DNA of 64,000 nt, from assembly GCF_963082655.1 (NCBI RefSeq), contig NC_081553.1:41519812-41583811 (forward strand), given 5' to 3'. Origin of the DNA: Stomoxys calcitrans (taxonomy: Eukaryota > Arthropoda > Insecta > Diptera > Muscidae). Positions 23,901 through 35,965 of this stretch are shown here, one piece after another (positions within the stretch are counted from its first letter, which is position 1; each line of letters begins with the position of its first letter). The position numbers were made by a program, and so were the translations under genes. The notes beneath the pieces are model-generated. The model was not told where the DNA came from. It worked only from the letters and a program-made list of their open reading frames with translations, and ran no database searches.

Positions 23901-25482
23901 GGAAATTACATTAGACCAAATAAATCGAGTATCTCTAATTATGTCAAATGGAAATAAAGTCAAATATTCCTAAAAACATTAAAAAATTATTAAAATTAAA
24001 AAAATATATAAGAAATAATGAAAATTATTGAATAAAAAATGTTCCTATGATAAAATTGAATTTTAATCATAGGAACATTTTTTAATGAAAATCTTTATCA
24101 TAAAATTTTTGTTTGCTCAAATATTTACATAAAAAATTTAAAAATTTTTTTTTTATAAAATTCGATTTAACTCAGATGCACTTTTAAATCGATTAAGAGT
24201 TTTGGAGTTCAATTTATACTTGCTTAGATGCCTAATGAAATTATCTATGATTTCATGATCAAATTAAGTAAATTTATTCAATATAAATATATCCAATAGT
24301 AGTTTTCCCATATTTCTTACTCCAAGTTTTAGAAATTCTTCCTCCACTTGCCATATGAAAAATTTCGGTGTCTATAGCTTACGTAACTAAGATGTTGTTT
24401 CAAATGAAAAAAGAAAGAAAATAGAAAATACTCTTACCAATGTTTTATGAAACCAAAAAATTAAAAAATAAAAATCAAATATAAAAATCGTAGGAAAAAA
24501 CTAAAAATAAACTTACAAGAATAACTTCAACCAAACTTCAAAACCCCTTAAAATCCTTTAAAAATAATCCTTTAAAAAGTCTGCTGAAAAAAAAACTTCC
24601 ATTCAATGCTAGAAACCAAAGTTAATTCACTTTTTTTTTATTCATTACTTAACCAATAGGCCGATGAGAAGAAGAAGATCAAGAAGAAGAAGACCAAGGA
24701 AGAGGGTGGTGCATCTGAAACCGCTTCTGAGGCTGCATCTGAGGCAGCAACCCCTGCCCCAGCTGCCACCCCAGCTCCCGCCTCCACCACTGGCTCCAAG
24801 AGAGCTTCCGGTGGCAGCCGCGGCTCCCGCAAATCCAAGCGTGCTGGTTCCTCCGTCTTCTCTGTTTTCTCCCAAAAACAGATTGCCGAATTCAAGGAAG
24901 TAAGTACCCCACCAAAAAACCAAAACAACTAACATTAGTCTACCAAAAAAAGTTTGAAAAACAAAACTCATAGATACTAATCATAGAAATCAAGCAAAAA
25001 CGCATCAAACCTAACGCCTCCCCACTCATTCAAAACAACTCTCTCGCATCTAAATATAGGCTTTCCAACTTATGGATGCTGACAAGGACGGCATTATTGG
25101 CAAGAACGATTTGCGCGCCGCTTTCGATTCCGTAGGCAAAATCGCCTCCGACAAGGAATTGGACCAAATGTTGGGCGAAGCCACTGGTCCCATCAATTTC
25201 ACCCAATTGTTGACCTTGTTCGCCAACCGCATGGCCAGCTCCGGTGCTAACGATGAAGATGAAGTCGTCATTGCCGCCTTCAAGACCTTCGACAATGATG
25301 GTCTCATCGATGGTGATAAATTCCGTGACATGCTCATGAGCTATGGTGACAAATTCACCATGAAGGAAGTAGATGATGCTTACGATCAAATGGTTATCGA
25401 TGATAAGAACCAAATCGATACCTTGGCCTTGATCGAAATGCTTACTGGCAAGGGAGAGGAAGAAGAAGAAGAAGCCGCCTAA
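20950..25482 (+). CDS. Mlc2: Muscle myosin regulatory light chain 2
   Basis: Exons 20950-20952 (the ATG alone), 24660-24899 and 25060-25482 (stop TAA); introns begin GTAAGG and GTAAGT and end TAG. The 221-residue product is nearly the Drosophila Mlc2 protein (222). Seen: a lysine-rich start (MADEKKKIKKKKTKEE), a Pro-Ala-rich extension (about 32-43) special to insect flight-muscle light chains, KRAGSSVFSVFS with the kinase-target serines at S65 and S66, a canonical EF-hand loop at 87-98 (DADKDGIIGKND), degenerate EF-hands after it, and a glutamate-rich C-terminus (GEEEEEEAA). It binds the myosin neck in sarcomeres and tunes contraction through phosphorylation. The start is fixed by ATG|GCC GAT GAG joining across the 3.7-kb intron. 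Confidence 0.97.
20953..24659 (+). other. Mlc2 intron 1, 3.7 kb, AT-rich
   Basis: No transposon of the kinds filling the rest of the window is seen. It is dominated by long A and T runs. Two similar segments (ATAAACAAATATTGAGAAAA near 21765 and 21940, each followed by AAATCTTATTTTCTTAAAAA) indicate a local duplication. A 38-base hairpin sits at 24040-24077. In flies, first introns of muscle genes often hold enhancers; that is family knowledge, not seen here. Confidence 0.6.
24040..24077. repeat. Hairpin in Mlc2 intron 1
   Basis: Arms TGTTCCTATGAT (24040-24051) and ATCATAGGAACA (24066-24077) are perfect complements; the AT loop between them extends the pairing with one bulge. Confidence 0.75.
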
Positions 25483-27920
25483 GGTGCCCACAAAATTCAT
25501 TTTATTCTAAATGTATAAATGTTTTTGTACACTTTCTATATAAAACAAAAAAATGCCATTCAAACACTTTTAAGCACTTCTACTTTTTAACTTTTTAACT
25601 CCATAAGATAATACAAAAAACCAAAAAATCCAAAAATGAAAAGAAAATATTTTTTCACAAAAAATCTTACAAAAAAAATATTAAAAAAAATATAATAAAA
25701 GAAGAATCAATTGTTTTAATAATTGCAACAAAAAACCAAAAAAAACATTCATTGAAAAAATTTCTGAAAAAAAGCAAAAAACTTCAAAAAAAAAAAAACA
25801 ACAAACGACCACCAAACGACCACGACCATAGCAAATGAAAAACACGGATAATGAGAATGAGTGGAGCCTCTGGGGGGCGAAATTTGTTAAGAGGATGAAT
25901 GAATTTCGCCCAACAAGACCACATCCCTAAAAAAAAGGAATTGGTGGGGGCGGGGAGTTTTACACTCTCAACCACCACTAGCCTGCCTTCTAGGGAAGGT
26001 TGTTATGAAATGTTAAAATTTTTCTCTTAATATTTTTCTTTTTAATTTTCTGTTTAATTTTATTTCGAAAGAAAACCTTAAAAAAAAACAAAACAATTTA
26101 TGAATTTAACTAGTTCGTTCGTTCGTTCGTTTAGTTCGTTCGTTCATTGGTTCATTAGAAAGAAGAAGCAAGAAAGAAGATTAGAAATCTAGCAAACTAT
26201 GAAGAAAACCAAAACGAATTTCTATAGCTTTAGAAAGCCATATACTCTATATAACCAATCTAACTATCGAACTATCTTTTTAACTATTAACTACTCTCTA
26301 ACTATGCTTGCCAATTTTTCTTTTATGGAAAACCCAACACATAGCAAAGCTTTTGTTAAATATTTTTAAAAAACTTGTTATTTGTATATTTTTTATTTTA
26401 TTTAAATTTTTTGTTTTAATTTTGTTACTTAACAAATTGAAGCCATTATTTCTACTAACAAAAGACGAAAAAAAAATCTTTTTGGTGGTATAGAGCTACA
26501 GAGAAATCTGTGGCTCTTGCAACTCCAAAAGGGATGATAACCGGATATAGGCATTACCATTGCTAGCCCATCTTAACATCAGCAAGAAAGAAAAACAAAA
26601 ACAAAAAACACAGAAATCTAACCCAAATAACATCGTTCGTAAAGTTAATGGAAAGCGAAAGCGTTTGTGCCCTGTTATAGCTTTTATCCCCTTAGGTTAT
26701 CGTCGATGCTTTAGATGTAAAGTTGAAAAAAGAGAGACAGATACTAACTCTTAGATACACTTGAAGATTTATCTTGTTATTTACTAATTTATTTTTAAAA
26801 TTTAAACAAAAAGAAATGAACCCCAAAGATATATACATATATATTTATAATTATTTATTATTGTATGCGTTACAACATTTATTTATATTAGTTTAAACAT
26901 AATAATGATAATAATTACAAGTCTCCGCTAACTGCTGAACACACACAGAGCTCAGCCTAGTTATGAGGCTAAGGGAAGTTGCATAGAAAACGCTTCCACA
27001 AACTATTACTAATGACAAAAAAAAACACACGCAAAAATATCATGATGATATTCACTCATGGCGAATGAGTTTCCTTGTTAAAAAATTCAAAAAAACACAC
27101 CAGATCCACTGAAGTTGTATGATTATATTACTAATCCCTGACTATTCAGTTTATATATATATATATATAAAAAAAACACAATACAAAACTAACCGCAATT
27201 TTGAACAACAAAATGCGTAGCTTTTAAGTGACCTTTAAACATAACACAAAAAAAAAAAAAAACAACACTTGACTTAACACTGTATATATGTCTAAAGGGA
27301 TATCGCCCCCCCAAAAGATATCTCATATATATACAAAACACACAAGTAGAAAGGCTTCCTATCATTGCTTTATACTAATGCAAGTGCGAGTTTTCTTTTT
27401 TTCCCCTCCATCCATCAACATGTAAGCCTATATATTTACCCATATTTTTCTGCTACTCTCAACATCTAGGCAAAAAAATAGGGACATTTCAAAGATAAAG
27501 TCAAACCAAAGAACACAATAAGAACGTCGTTTTTTTTTCAAAATGGAAGAAAAATTTAAACTCTTTAGAACTGAATAACAACTAAGCTCTACACTTGTCA
27601 TTAATGTAAAACAATGTTAAGAACTTTTCTTAGAATATTTTCTATACTTTTATTAGTTAAACCAAAACAAAAAAAAAACATCTCGAAATGATATGAATTC
27701 TTTTATATATACTATATAAAAACAAAACAAAATACTATGCTATCTATATAAATTTATATACATCTAATATATATAAAAACCAAAACTATACTTAACTGTA
27801 CCAAAGAAGAATTTTTTTTTTAAATGAAATGATATAACAAACCCAAACTTAACTTAAACTAAATATGTTCTCATGTCTTTATTGTAGAGAATTTGAAAAG
27901 AGACTTTCAATAAAACAAGA
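25483..27920 (+). other. Mlc2 3' UTR and downstream flank
   Basis: A/T-rich sequence without open frames of interest. AATAAA at 25694-25699 is the first good polyadenylation signal; a second, CAATAAAACAAG near 27908, could serve a long form. Alternative 3' ends are known for Drosophila Mlc2 (from memory). Simple repeats: GTTCGTTCGTTCGTTC near 26114 and a TA run near 27158. Confidence 0.45.
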
Positions 27921-29224
27921 ACCAAAGAATCGATGTAAGTCGTCTTGAAAAAATAAGAAATGCTTAAAAAACAACAAGCAAATGAAAATTTATAAATTGT
28001 TTTATTTCGAGAATGTGAACTAGAAAATTGTTGATTCACCCCTTCACAAAAACAAAAAACAAAAAAAAACCTTCCAGAAGGTTATAGCAAACGAACGAAC
28101 CTTTAATGTAACTAAGTAACACACACACACAAGTGCTATAATAACTGTATTAAGTCTTATGTTAAGCAGTGTAGTTAGGTTATAACAAGCATACACAAGG
28201 CTTTATTATACAAAAAATCAAACATACACCTATACACCAACACTCTTTATAATAATTTTCTCTCTCTCTATCTATCTGTCGCACGCCCAAAATAGCATTG
28301 CACTGCAAGCAATAATGGATATGCCAAACACCAACAAGAAAAAGCACATTGCATTGATGTTGTTGTTCTCTCTCTCTCTCTCTTCATTACTCACCCATGC
28401 AAAATCATTAGCATCATCATCAACATTGTCTTAATATTCTTTCTCTCTCTCACACACACATACCGTTTGAGTGTGTGAGCATAAGAAAACGAACCCTCGT
28501 TACAAGGGATACATCTCACACATCGTTTAGCTGAAATGAATGAATGACATCGTAATGAATGAAATACTATGGAATGAGATTAACCAACTAATTTATTTAT
28601 TTATCTTTTTTTTTTCTTGACATCATAAATGTTGCATTTTAATCTTAGCGTATATTGAGTGATTATAACACTTTGTTCATTCAGGTGGTTGTTTTAAATA
28701 TTAATTATCTTAAACATGTGATTGGAAAAATATGGTCAATAGTCGGTCGAAAGAATGAGTAATATTTCAGCACAAACAAATTTAAAACTAAAGAAAGAAA
28801 GAAATGTTCTGCGGAGTAAAAGGAAATAACGGCGAAACTCTACAAAGATCAAGCTGTCGTAAATTAAATCACTACGGAACAAACCACTACAACAGTCTGC
28901 AGTGAAAGCAAACCAATAGTTGCACTGGCGATCACTTTTATATACAACTGGGAGAAGCCAACTTGCTAAGCTACTACTTTTACTACTACGCCTACTTTTA
29001 CGAAACATGGACATCTCTCTTTTTGGCATAATTGTAATCTACTCTTCAATCGATTTCTTTGACGCAACATATGGGATAAATGCGGAAATGTAAAAATGTC
29101 AATGGCTCATTTGGGGGTGGAGAACCCTCACTTCAATGCATACCAAATTTGGATATAAAATTCAAACGCTACTCCCATTTGATCTTCATTAGAGTGTCTC
29201 TGGGATGGAACATCCCCATAAGAT
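27921..29224. other. Intergenic with CT/GA and CA simple repeats
   Basis: CTCTCTCT and CACACACA tracts at 28119-28132, 28259-28275, 28368-28384 and 28443-28460. GA repeats bind GAGA factor in flies, but no promoter or gene is attached here. The minus-strand open frame at 28736-29029 has no recognisable domain. Confidence 0.4.
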
Positions 29225-29612
29225 GAGGTGTAGTAATTTTGTCCTTTTGTAACACCTTGAAATATAGATATGCGAACCCACAAATCGTCTCAACATCTCG
29301 GTTGAACGCTTGAAATTTTGCACGGATACTTTTTATTGGTGTAAGTCGTTTTTATTGATGTAAGGGGCGCCCCGGTAGACGAATTGGTAGCGTGCTTAGA
29401 TTACCAGTGCAGGGGTCGTGGGTTCGATTCCCGCCAGAAGCCTTGGTCTGTGGTATCACAATGGACTAAAAATTGTCTAAGTGAGTCTGTAAAGGACTGC
29501 CACTCTTACCTAACTTAACCTAAGTCGTTGGGGATTGCAAATCGGGTATATCGGTTCCAGACTTGAATATTAAGGGTGATTTCCATTGAAAAGTTTTTCC
29601 AAAAAAAAAAAA
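29225..29612 (-). mobile_element. Fragment of a 153-bp superfamily element, split by a SINE
   Basis: Terminal-region phrases (TTTGTAACACCTTGAAATAT, CTTGAAATTTTGCACGGAT, GGTGTAAGTCG) run up to 29350 and continue at 29521 with TAAGTCGTTGGGGATTGC, as in other copies. Confidence 0.6.
29351..29520 (+). mobile_element. tRNA-derived SINE, family 2, best-preserved copy
   Basis: Head GGCGCCCCGGTAGACG, A-box region TTGGTAGCGTGCTTAGATTA, B box TGGGTTCGATTCCCGCC, then the tail TGTGGTATCACAATGGACTA, TTGTCTAAGTGAGTCTG and CCTAACTTAACC. The 9-bp TAAGTCGTT is repeated on both sides (29342-29350, 29521-29529), a target-site duplication. The tail is shared with a LINE family at 42560-42633 and 53157-53232. 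Confidence 0.85.
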
Positions 29613-30515
29613 ACAAGTAAAAAGGCATTAAGTTTGGCCGGGCCGTACTTTGTATACCCACCACCTAGAGTATATATGTGAACCCAATTTCGTCATAATC
29701 CGGTGAAATTTGGATAACTTATGCACCCAAATTCGGCATTTACATTCAGTGGTCTAATAAATATAAGTCACTGTTGAATTTTGTATTTAAAATTTAAACA
29801 AAATCGGGTAATAAATAAAGCTTTTATGAGCTTCAGACTGTTAATCGGCATATCGGTCTATACGACAGCTATATTCAAATACCTTCCGATCTGAACCATA
29901 TTTGAGTCGGATGTAGGGAAACGTACAACTACTCACTGTTTCCAATTTCAGCGAAATCGAATAAAAAATAAAGCTTTCATGAGCTTCAGACCATTTATCA
30001 GCTGATCAGTCTATATGGCAGCTATATCTAAATATAGTCGGATCTGAACCATATTTAGGTCAGATATCGGGACGCTTGAAATAACGCACTGTTTCAAATT
30101 TCAGCGAAATCGGTTAAATAATAAAGATTTTATGGGCTTCATACCTTTTATTGGGAGATAGGTCTGTATGGCAGCTATATCTAAATATAGTCCGATCTAA
30201 ACCATATTCAAGAGGGATGTCGGGAGACCTAAAACTACCCACTGTTTCAAATTTCAGCGAAATCGGTTAAAAAAATAAAGCTCTTATGGGCTTCAGATCC
30301 TTAATCGGGAGATCGGTATATATGGCAGCTATATGTAAATATAGTTCGATCTGAACCATATTTCACTCCCATGTTACTACACACTGTTTCAAATTTCAGC
30401 GAATTGGTTAAAAAATAAAGCTTTTATGGGCTTCAGATTCTTAATCGGGATATCGGTCTATATGGCAGCCATACCTAAATACAGTCCGATCTGAACCATA
30501 TTTAGGTCAGACTAG
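29613..30515 (+). mobile_element. 153-bp superfamily element, right end missing
   Basis: Starts AACAAGTAAAAAGGCATTAA, then GTTTGGCCGGGCCGTACTTT (palindrome end). Core units contain CGATCTGAACCATATTT and AAATAAAGCTTTTATGGGCT at about 150-bp spacing, through 30480. It ends abruptly at SINE-like sequence. Confidence 0.7.
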
Positions 30516-30593
30516 CCAATCCTGGCCCGCTCGGCTGCGCCTTCTTTAACTCCCTTATATCTTTTTAGCGTTGAGACAATGCGCTCTGAATTT

Positions 30594-30770
30594 GTATATC
30601 GAATTCGAGCCATTCGATATACACATTCGTGCTCATGTCCGCCTATAAAGCTGAACGCCTGCGTTCAAATCTGACAAAGAGGTGTCGCACTGCGGCGTGC
30701 AGCAGTAAAAATCCTGGGTAAATTTTTACTCCACTCGCAAATACCTTTCCTTTGAGTCCTATACTACCGT
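30594..30770 (+). mobile_element. Partial SINE, family 1, next to a hairpin
   Basis: CTCATGTCCGCCTATAAAGC, CTGAACGCCTGCGTTCAAAT and GAGGTGTCGCACTGCGGCGT match the middle of family 1. Just before it is an 11-bp perfect inverted repeat: GTATATCGAAT (30594-30604) and ATTCGATATAC (30612-30622). Confidence 0.6.
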
Positions 30771-30779
30771 AGTGGTAAA

Positions 30780-32645
30780 TATTTCAGGTTTAGAGAGACA
30801 CTTGCCCCAAAATGTAAATATACGCTCCGTGTTCTACAGTCTTTGTCCGAAAATGAGTATCAATTTCCCGAAAATCAATCAATTTAAACATGAAATAGCT
30901 TTTATATAATAGGGAGGTTTTTTTCGGGTGGGGCTGTTCCCCAAACACATGGCTCTTCAATTGGATATCAAATTCGTTTTTTTTTTTCGCTCAAGCACCT
31001 TTCGTTTTGAGCGAAATGTCGCGATTGGTCTATATACCCATTTGACGGGTTTTGGACGGCCCCTGCGACACACGACCCTAACAATAGAAACCATGTTTTG
31101 TTTTGACTGTGAGAGTGCAAAAAGATTTCGAACGAATCGCATTACCAATCTTCGATATCTGGTGTTTTTGAAAATTTGGTCAATGAGAAGTGCTTTTTAG
31201 GGGAGGGATGGCACTCAGATTTTTCGACTCAATTATAGATATCAAATTCGTGCTGCACTCCCAAATCCATTTAATGTAAGCCCCATATTGCCATGGTCGG
31301 TAAGTATGAACTGTTTGGAGGGTGTCTTGGGGCTGAGTTGACCACCGTCGCTTTGCCCTGAAAATAGATATGAAATTCGTTCTTTACTCCCAATACCGTT
31401 GATTTGAGCTCCATATTGCCATAATCGGAAATGTATTTCAGTTAAGGGGGTGCTTTAGGGCATACCCTCAAACACTTGGCTCCAAAATTGGATATCAAAT
31501 TAGTTTTCTACTCTCAAATAACTTTCATTTGAGTCCCATATTGCCATAATTGGTCAATCAACCTATTTGACTTATTTTTGCCCATTTGGGGGTACTTGGG
31601 GGTGGAGCGACCTCACATTACTTGGACCTACTTTTTTATGTAATCTACTATCGAATACTTTTCATTTGAGGCCCATATTGACATAAACGTCGAATATATC
31701 AATTTAGAGGAGTTTCTGGGGGAGGCCCGCTGGTTACTTGGACCCAAATTTTAATACGATATTCGTTTTCTAGTCTCCAATACCTTTCATTTGATACCCA
31801 TATTGTGCTATCGGTCCACTATCCGATATCTAAAAATTATGTAGCCTATGTTTCCTTCCAGACAAACTTACACAAGCTGTGAAGATTTTAAAAAATCGGT
31901 TCACTTGTTTTCGATTCTACGGAACAAATAAAAAACCGAGTTCCATATAGTCGTGATGGGTCATATGCCCATTTAAGATGTTTTTGGGGGTAGGGTGACC
32001 CCCTTGTCTTCTATCTGATTTTGTAAGCCAGATTCTTAATCTTGTCCCGAATACCTTTCATTTGAAGCCCATATTGACATGAACGTCCAATATATCTGTT
32101 TGGGGGATTTTGGGAATGGGGCGGCCCGATGGGCACTTAGACCCAAATTTTAATACCATATTTGTATTCTATTTTCCAATACCTTTCGTTTTATATCCAT
32201 ATTGTCCCGTTCGGTTTACTTTTGATTTTGGGTAACAGGGGAGGGTCCGCCCCCTTCCGAAATCAACAAATTATAAAGTCTATTTCTCCTTCCTGACCAT
32301 ATTCGCAATCTACTCCCGAATACCTTTCTTTTGAGTCCCATATTGTCATGATCGTCAAAAAACCCTATTTTAGGGGGTTTTGGGCGGCCTCCCAGTTACT
32401 TGGACCCAATTTTTGATATGAAATTCGGACTCTACTCCTGAATACCTTTCATTTGAGTCCCATATTGTCCAGATCGGTACACTTTTATATCCAAAATTAT
32501 ATAGCCTATGTTTCCGACCAGACCAACCTTCACAATCTGTGAAAATTTCAAGGTAATCGGTGTGTGAATTGTGAATCAAGGTAATCGGTGTGTGAATTGT
32601 TTAAACCAGTGTTGCCAAAAAGATAAGAGCTAAAAAATCACCCCT
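30780..32645 (+). repeat. Irregular ~120-140-bp repeat array (CCTTTCATTTGA family)
   Basis: The phrase AATACCTTTCATTTGAGTCC followed by CATATTG recurs at roughly 31524, 31661, 31786, 32057, 32186, 32326 and 32448. Each unit also has a GGGGGTTTTGGGG-like segment and an ACTTGGACCCAAATTT segment. The period varies, unlike the 153-bp family. A related array is at 62590-63600. Confidence 0.7.
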
Positions 32646-32976
32646 TAAAGTTAAGGTAAGTTCGACCGGGCCAAATCTTTTATTCCCTTCACCATTTGAC
32701 TTCCAACAACTATGCCAAATACGACCGTAAATCACTCAATAACCTGATATAGCTTCCATTTAAACAGGTCCCTTGATCATCTTTGTTCGGTTTCTAGAAG
32801 CTTTAATTTTTGCTGATTTGAAGTTTAAAGAATTATGGTATGTAGAATAAAAATATTATATATAAAATTTATTTTGTATAAATTTTTGCAGAATCCATGG
32901 TAGTGGGTTTCCAAGATTCGGCCCGCCCGAACTTAGCACACTTTTATTTGTTTTCCGCTGCTTGTGAGCTTTTTTA
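32646..32976. mobile_element. Two facing ends of 153-bp superfamily elements
   Basis: GGTAAGTTCGACCGGGCCAAAT at 32656 is a plus-oriented palindrome end. GATTCGGCCCGCCCGAACTTAG near 32915-32936 followed by CACACTTTTATTTG is a minus-oriented one. Little core remains between them, so this is a short deleted copy with both ends. Confidence 0.5.
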
Positions 32977-33061
32977 TACCTACCACCAAAGAATGGGGTA
33001 TACTCATTCTGTCATTCCGTTTGGAATACATCGAAATATATATTTCCGACTCTTTAAAGTA

Positions 33062-33298
33062 TTGGGTTGCCCAAAAAGTAATTGCTTGATTTTTAAAAAG
33101 GAAGTAAATGCATTTTTAATAAAACTTAGAATGAACTTTAATCAAATATACTTTTTTTACACTTTTTTCTAAATCAAGCTAAAAGTAACAGCTGATAATT
33201 GACAGAAGAAAGAATGCAATTACAGAGTCACAAGCTGTGAAAAAATTTGTCAACGCCGACTATATGAAAACTCCGCAATTACTTTTTGGGCAACCCAA
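33062..33298 (-). mobile_element. Mariner-derived MITE, 237 bp
   Basis: Ends TTGGGTTGCCC and GGGCAACCCAA, flanked by TA on both sides. The interior is the mariner's outer sequence: AACTTTAATCAAATATA joined to ACACTTTTTTCTAAATC and AAAGTAACAGCTGATAA. Same orientation as the mariner at 14000-14925. Non-autonomous; it would depend on a transposase from elsewhere. Confidence 0.9.
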
Positions 33299-34154
33299 TA
33301 TATATATTATTTATCGTCATAAAAATTCACGACGACGAGCCATGTCCGTCCGTCTGTGTGTCTGTTGAAATCACGCCACACTCTTTAAAAATAAAGATAT
33401 TGAATTAAAACTATGCACAGGTGCTTTCTTTGTCCATTGGCAGGTAAGGTTTGAAGATGGGCTATATCGGACTATATTTTGATGTAGCCCCTATATAGAT
33501 CGATCTGCAGATTTAAGGTCTTGGCCCAAAAAATCAACATTTACTATCCGATTTTGCTGAAATTTGAGACAGTCAGTAGTGCTAGGCTACTCGGCTACTT
33601 CTTCAATTTGTCCCAGATCGGTAGATTTGGATAGACCTGTCATAAAGACCAATCTCTCGATTTAAGGTCTTGTGCCCTTAAAAGGCGCATTTATTATCCG
33701 ATTTCGCCGAAATTTGGGACAATGAGATGTGTTAGGCCCTTCTACATATTTTTTCAATTTGGTTGAGATTTGGATATAGCTGCCATATAGACCGGTCTCT
33801 CGATTTTAGGTCTTAGGTCCATAAACGGCACATTTTTAGTCCGATTTCGCTGAAATTAGGGACAGTTAGTTGTGTTAGGTCATTCTTCATCTTTTTTTCA
33901 ATTTGGCCCATATCGGTCAAATTTGGCTATAGCTGCAATATAGACCGATCTCTTGATTTAAGGTCTTGGCCCCATAACAGGCGTAGACACAGTGAGTTAT
34001 GTTTGCCTTTTCGACATCCGTTTACTATATAGACCAGATCGTTCTATATTTGGATACATATGCCAAAAAGACCAATATTGAACAGTGACCACTTAATATT
34101 CGTGACGAATTTCGAATCGGACCATAGTTTGATATAGCTGCTTTGGGTGTATAG

Positions 34155-34944
34155 ATAATGTATTTTTCAATTTTTGTTTGCTTCTCTTTAGAGACGAGCT
34201 CAATGATCGGAGATTGCAAATAGAAAAGAAAAGCCAAAGATAGTAACACACACCAAGCACAATGGGACGCGTTTCATCTTTGGTTAGTAGACTTTTCAAC
34301 TATATTAGGTGTGATGGCTTCAAGGGGCGTGCGTTGGTATGTTGTATTTTAATCGTATTAATTGCGAAATCGCATCTATGATACAATTACCAAATTAATC
34401 ACGCTCGACAACCCTGTGTATTAGCTGTACTTTTTCCCAATGCATGTGTTTTTTTCGGCAGCAACCGTCCGGGATTCGAACCTGGGCACACGGTGCAACA
34501 GCGAGATCCGTTACCGTTATCTAGCGTTAGAAACTATCAATACAACTTCTAACAGATGCACAAAATCATGTGTAGTACGGAAGAAGTGTAGTTGCCATAG
34601 AAAAAAAGTCTGTCATTACGCAAAAACACATGCATTGGGTAAAAGTACAGCTAATAGACAGGGTTGTCGAGAGTTTTTAATGTGGTAATTGTATCATGGA
34701 TGCTTTTTCGCAATTAATATGATTGAAATACAACATACTAACGCACGGCCTTTGAAGCCATCACAACTAATATGGTTGAAAAGTCTTCTAACCAAATGCG
34801 GAACGCGTGAGTGGTGTGCTATCTTTGGCTTTCCTTTGCAAACTCCAATCATTGAGCTCGTCTCGAAAGACAAACAAACAAAAATTGTAATATCTATTGA
34901 TCTTCGTCCTATCAGGCAAAAAAACTTGAATAATGCATTTTTCA
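34155..34944. mobile_element. Foldback element with a tRNA-like loop
   Basis: Left arm 34168-34448 and right arm 34627-34887 are long imperfect inverted repeats (about 80% by eye). Paired landmarks include ACGAGCTCAATGAT, GATACAATTACCA and CCCAATGCATGTG with their complements. The ~180-bp loop holds, on the minus strand, AGGTTCGAATCCCGGACGGT, a pol III B-box-like sequence. The whole is flanked by ATAATGTATTTTTCA (34155-34169) and ATAATGCATTTTTCA (34930-34944), a likely target duplication. Open frames in both arms mirror each other. Confidence 0.7.
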
Positions 34945-35030
34945 TTATGACGAAAGGTGGTCTGCATATATACCCGAGGTGGTGGATATCCAAAGTTCGG
35001 CCCTGCCGAACTTAATTCCTTTTTAATTGT

Positions 35031-35506
35031 TTTATAATATTTTCTTCCTATGCTATTATTTCTCTGTTATGGTACATTTCAGCAATCTATTGTAGCTATC
35101 TTCATTCGACCTATACAAAGTTAACCTATTTTGCACTTTTTACTACCTAATTGTCCAAAAACGCATTAAGTCTCTCAATTTTGCTTGTCATAGTGCAGCT
35201 AAGCGCAAAGCTCCATTTGAACTGTAGGTTGTTTGGATCGGGCTTATCAAAAGAACGTCTCTTTAATAGAAGATGGGGTTCAAAAGTCATTCAATTTCAA
35301 GCGTGTGTATAATGTGTACTGTTTATTTGTTTACTATTTGCAGTATATTTGTGGAGCTTCATATTTTTATCAGTCGATGAAAAGTATGTTAAATCGTTTT
35401 GAATAAGTATAGAATTCATTTCCAATTAAAACATATGAATCTATACAAAATTGAGCAGTATCTTAATAACAATCTTTATGGGCAAGTTCCTGTTAATTTG
35501 AAAAAA
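35031..35506. other. Intergenic, nothing recognised
   Basis: AT-rich sequence without repeat units, coding motifs or RNA features that I can identify. Confidence 0.4.
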
Positions 35507-35756
35507 AAAAAAACAAGTTCGGCCGGGCCGCATCTTGATACCCCAACACCATGTATTTGCCAACAATTTTTTCAAACGAACTTAATTGAAGGGCATATGT
35601 CTACTCTATGTACCAAATTTCTGCAAAATCAGGCAAAAATTGGAGCCGAGTAGTCTGCTACGGCCTCCAGACGTAGCAGACTCCTCGGCCCGATAGTTAT
35701 CCCCCAGGCTATGTCCCTGGCCCAAGATCAATATTTCAAGTTGTTACAAACAAAAT
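35507..35756 (+). mobile_element. Short fragment of a 153-bp superfamily element
   Basis: CAAGTTCGGCCGGGCCGCAT after an A-run gives the palindrome end. It is followed by CCAACACCATGTATTTGCC and part of one core unit. A local inverted repeat (AGTCTGCTACG at 35650-35660, CGTAGCAGACT at 35671-35681) is present. Confidence 0.5.
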
Positions 35757-35965
35757 TGGAGGTCACCGTGGAGCTAGGTTAGCTTGTTCACCTATGACGC
35801 CGAATGCATGGGGTGCAAATCCCTGCCTGAACATCGGAAAATTTTTGAGCTGTTGTTTTTCCTTTACTAATGCTGGCTACTTTCGTGAGATATCCTGCCA
35901 TGTTAAAACTTCTCTAACAAGTTGTATTGCTATGCGGCAAGTCGTTCGGTTATTTTTGGTTTGTC
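35757..35965 (+). mobile_element. SINE family 1, diverged
   Basis: GAGGTCACCGTGGAGCTAGG, TTAGCTTGTTCACCTATGAC, GGTGCAAATCCCTGCC (B box), CTTTACTAATGCTGGCTACT and CATGTTAAAACTTCTC follow the order of the copy at 48778-49085. Confidence 0.65.

Larger units (their letters stand above)
32977..35030 (-). mobile_element. 153-bp superfamily element carrying two later insertions
   Basis: The left end TACCTACCACCAAAGAATGG leads into terminal phrases (GTCCGTCCGTCTGTGTGTCT), core units with CATATAGACCG (33480-34100), and the right end ACCCGAGGTGGTGGATATCC then AAAGTTCGGCCCTGCCGAAC at 34971-35011. It is interrupted by a MITE (33062-33298) and a foldback element (34155-34944). Confidence 0.65.

Noticed and set aside
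24638..24971. Minus-strand open frames opposite the Mlc2 exons (also 25030-25500)
   Set aside because: Antisense shadows of the conserved, codon-biased Mlc2 coding sequence.
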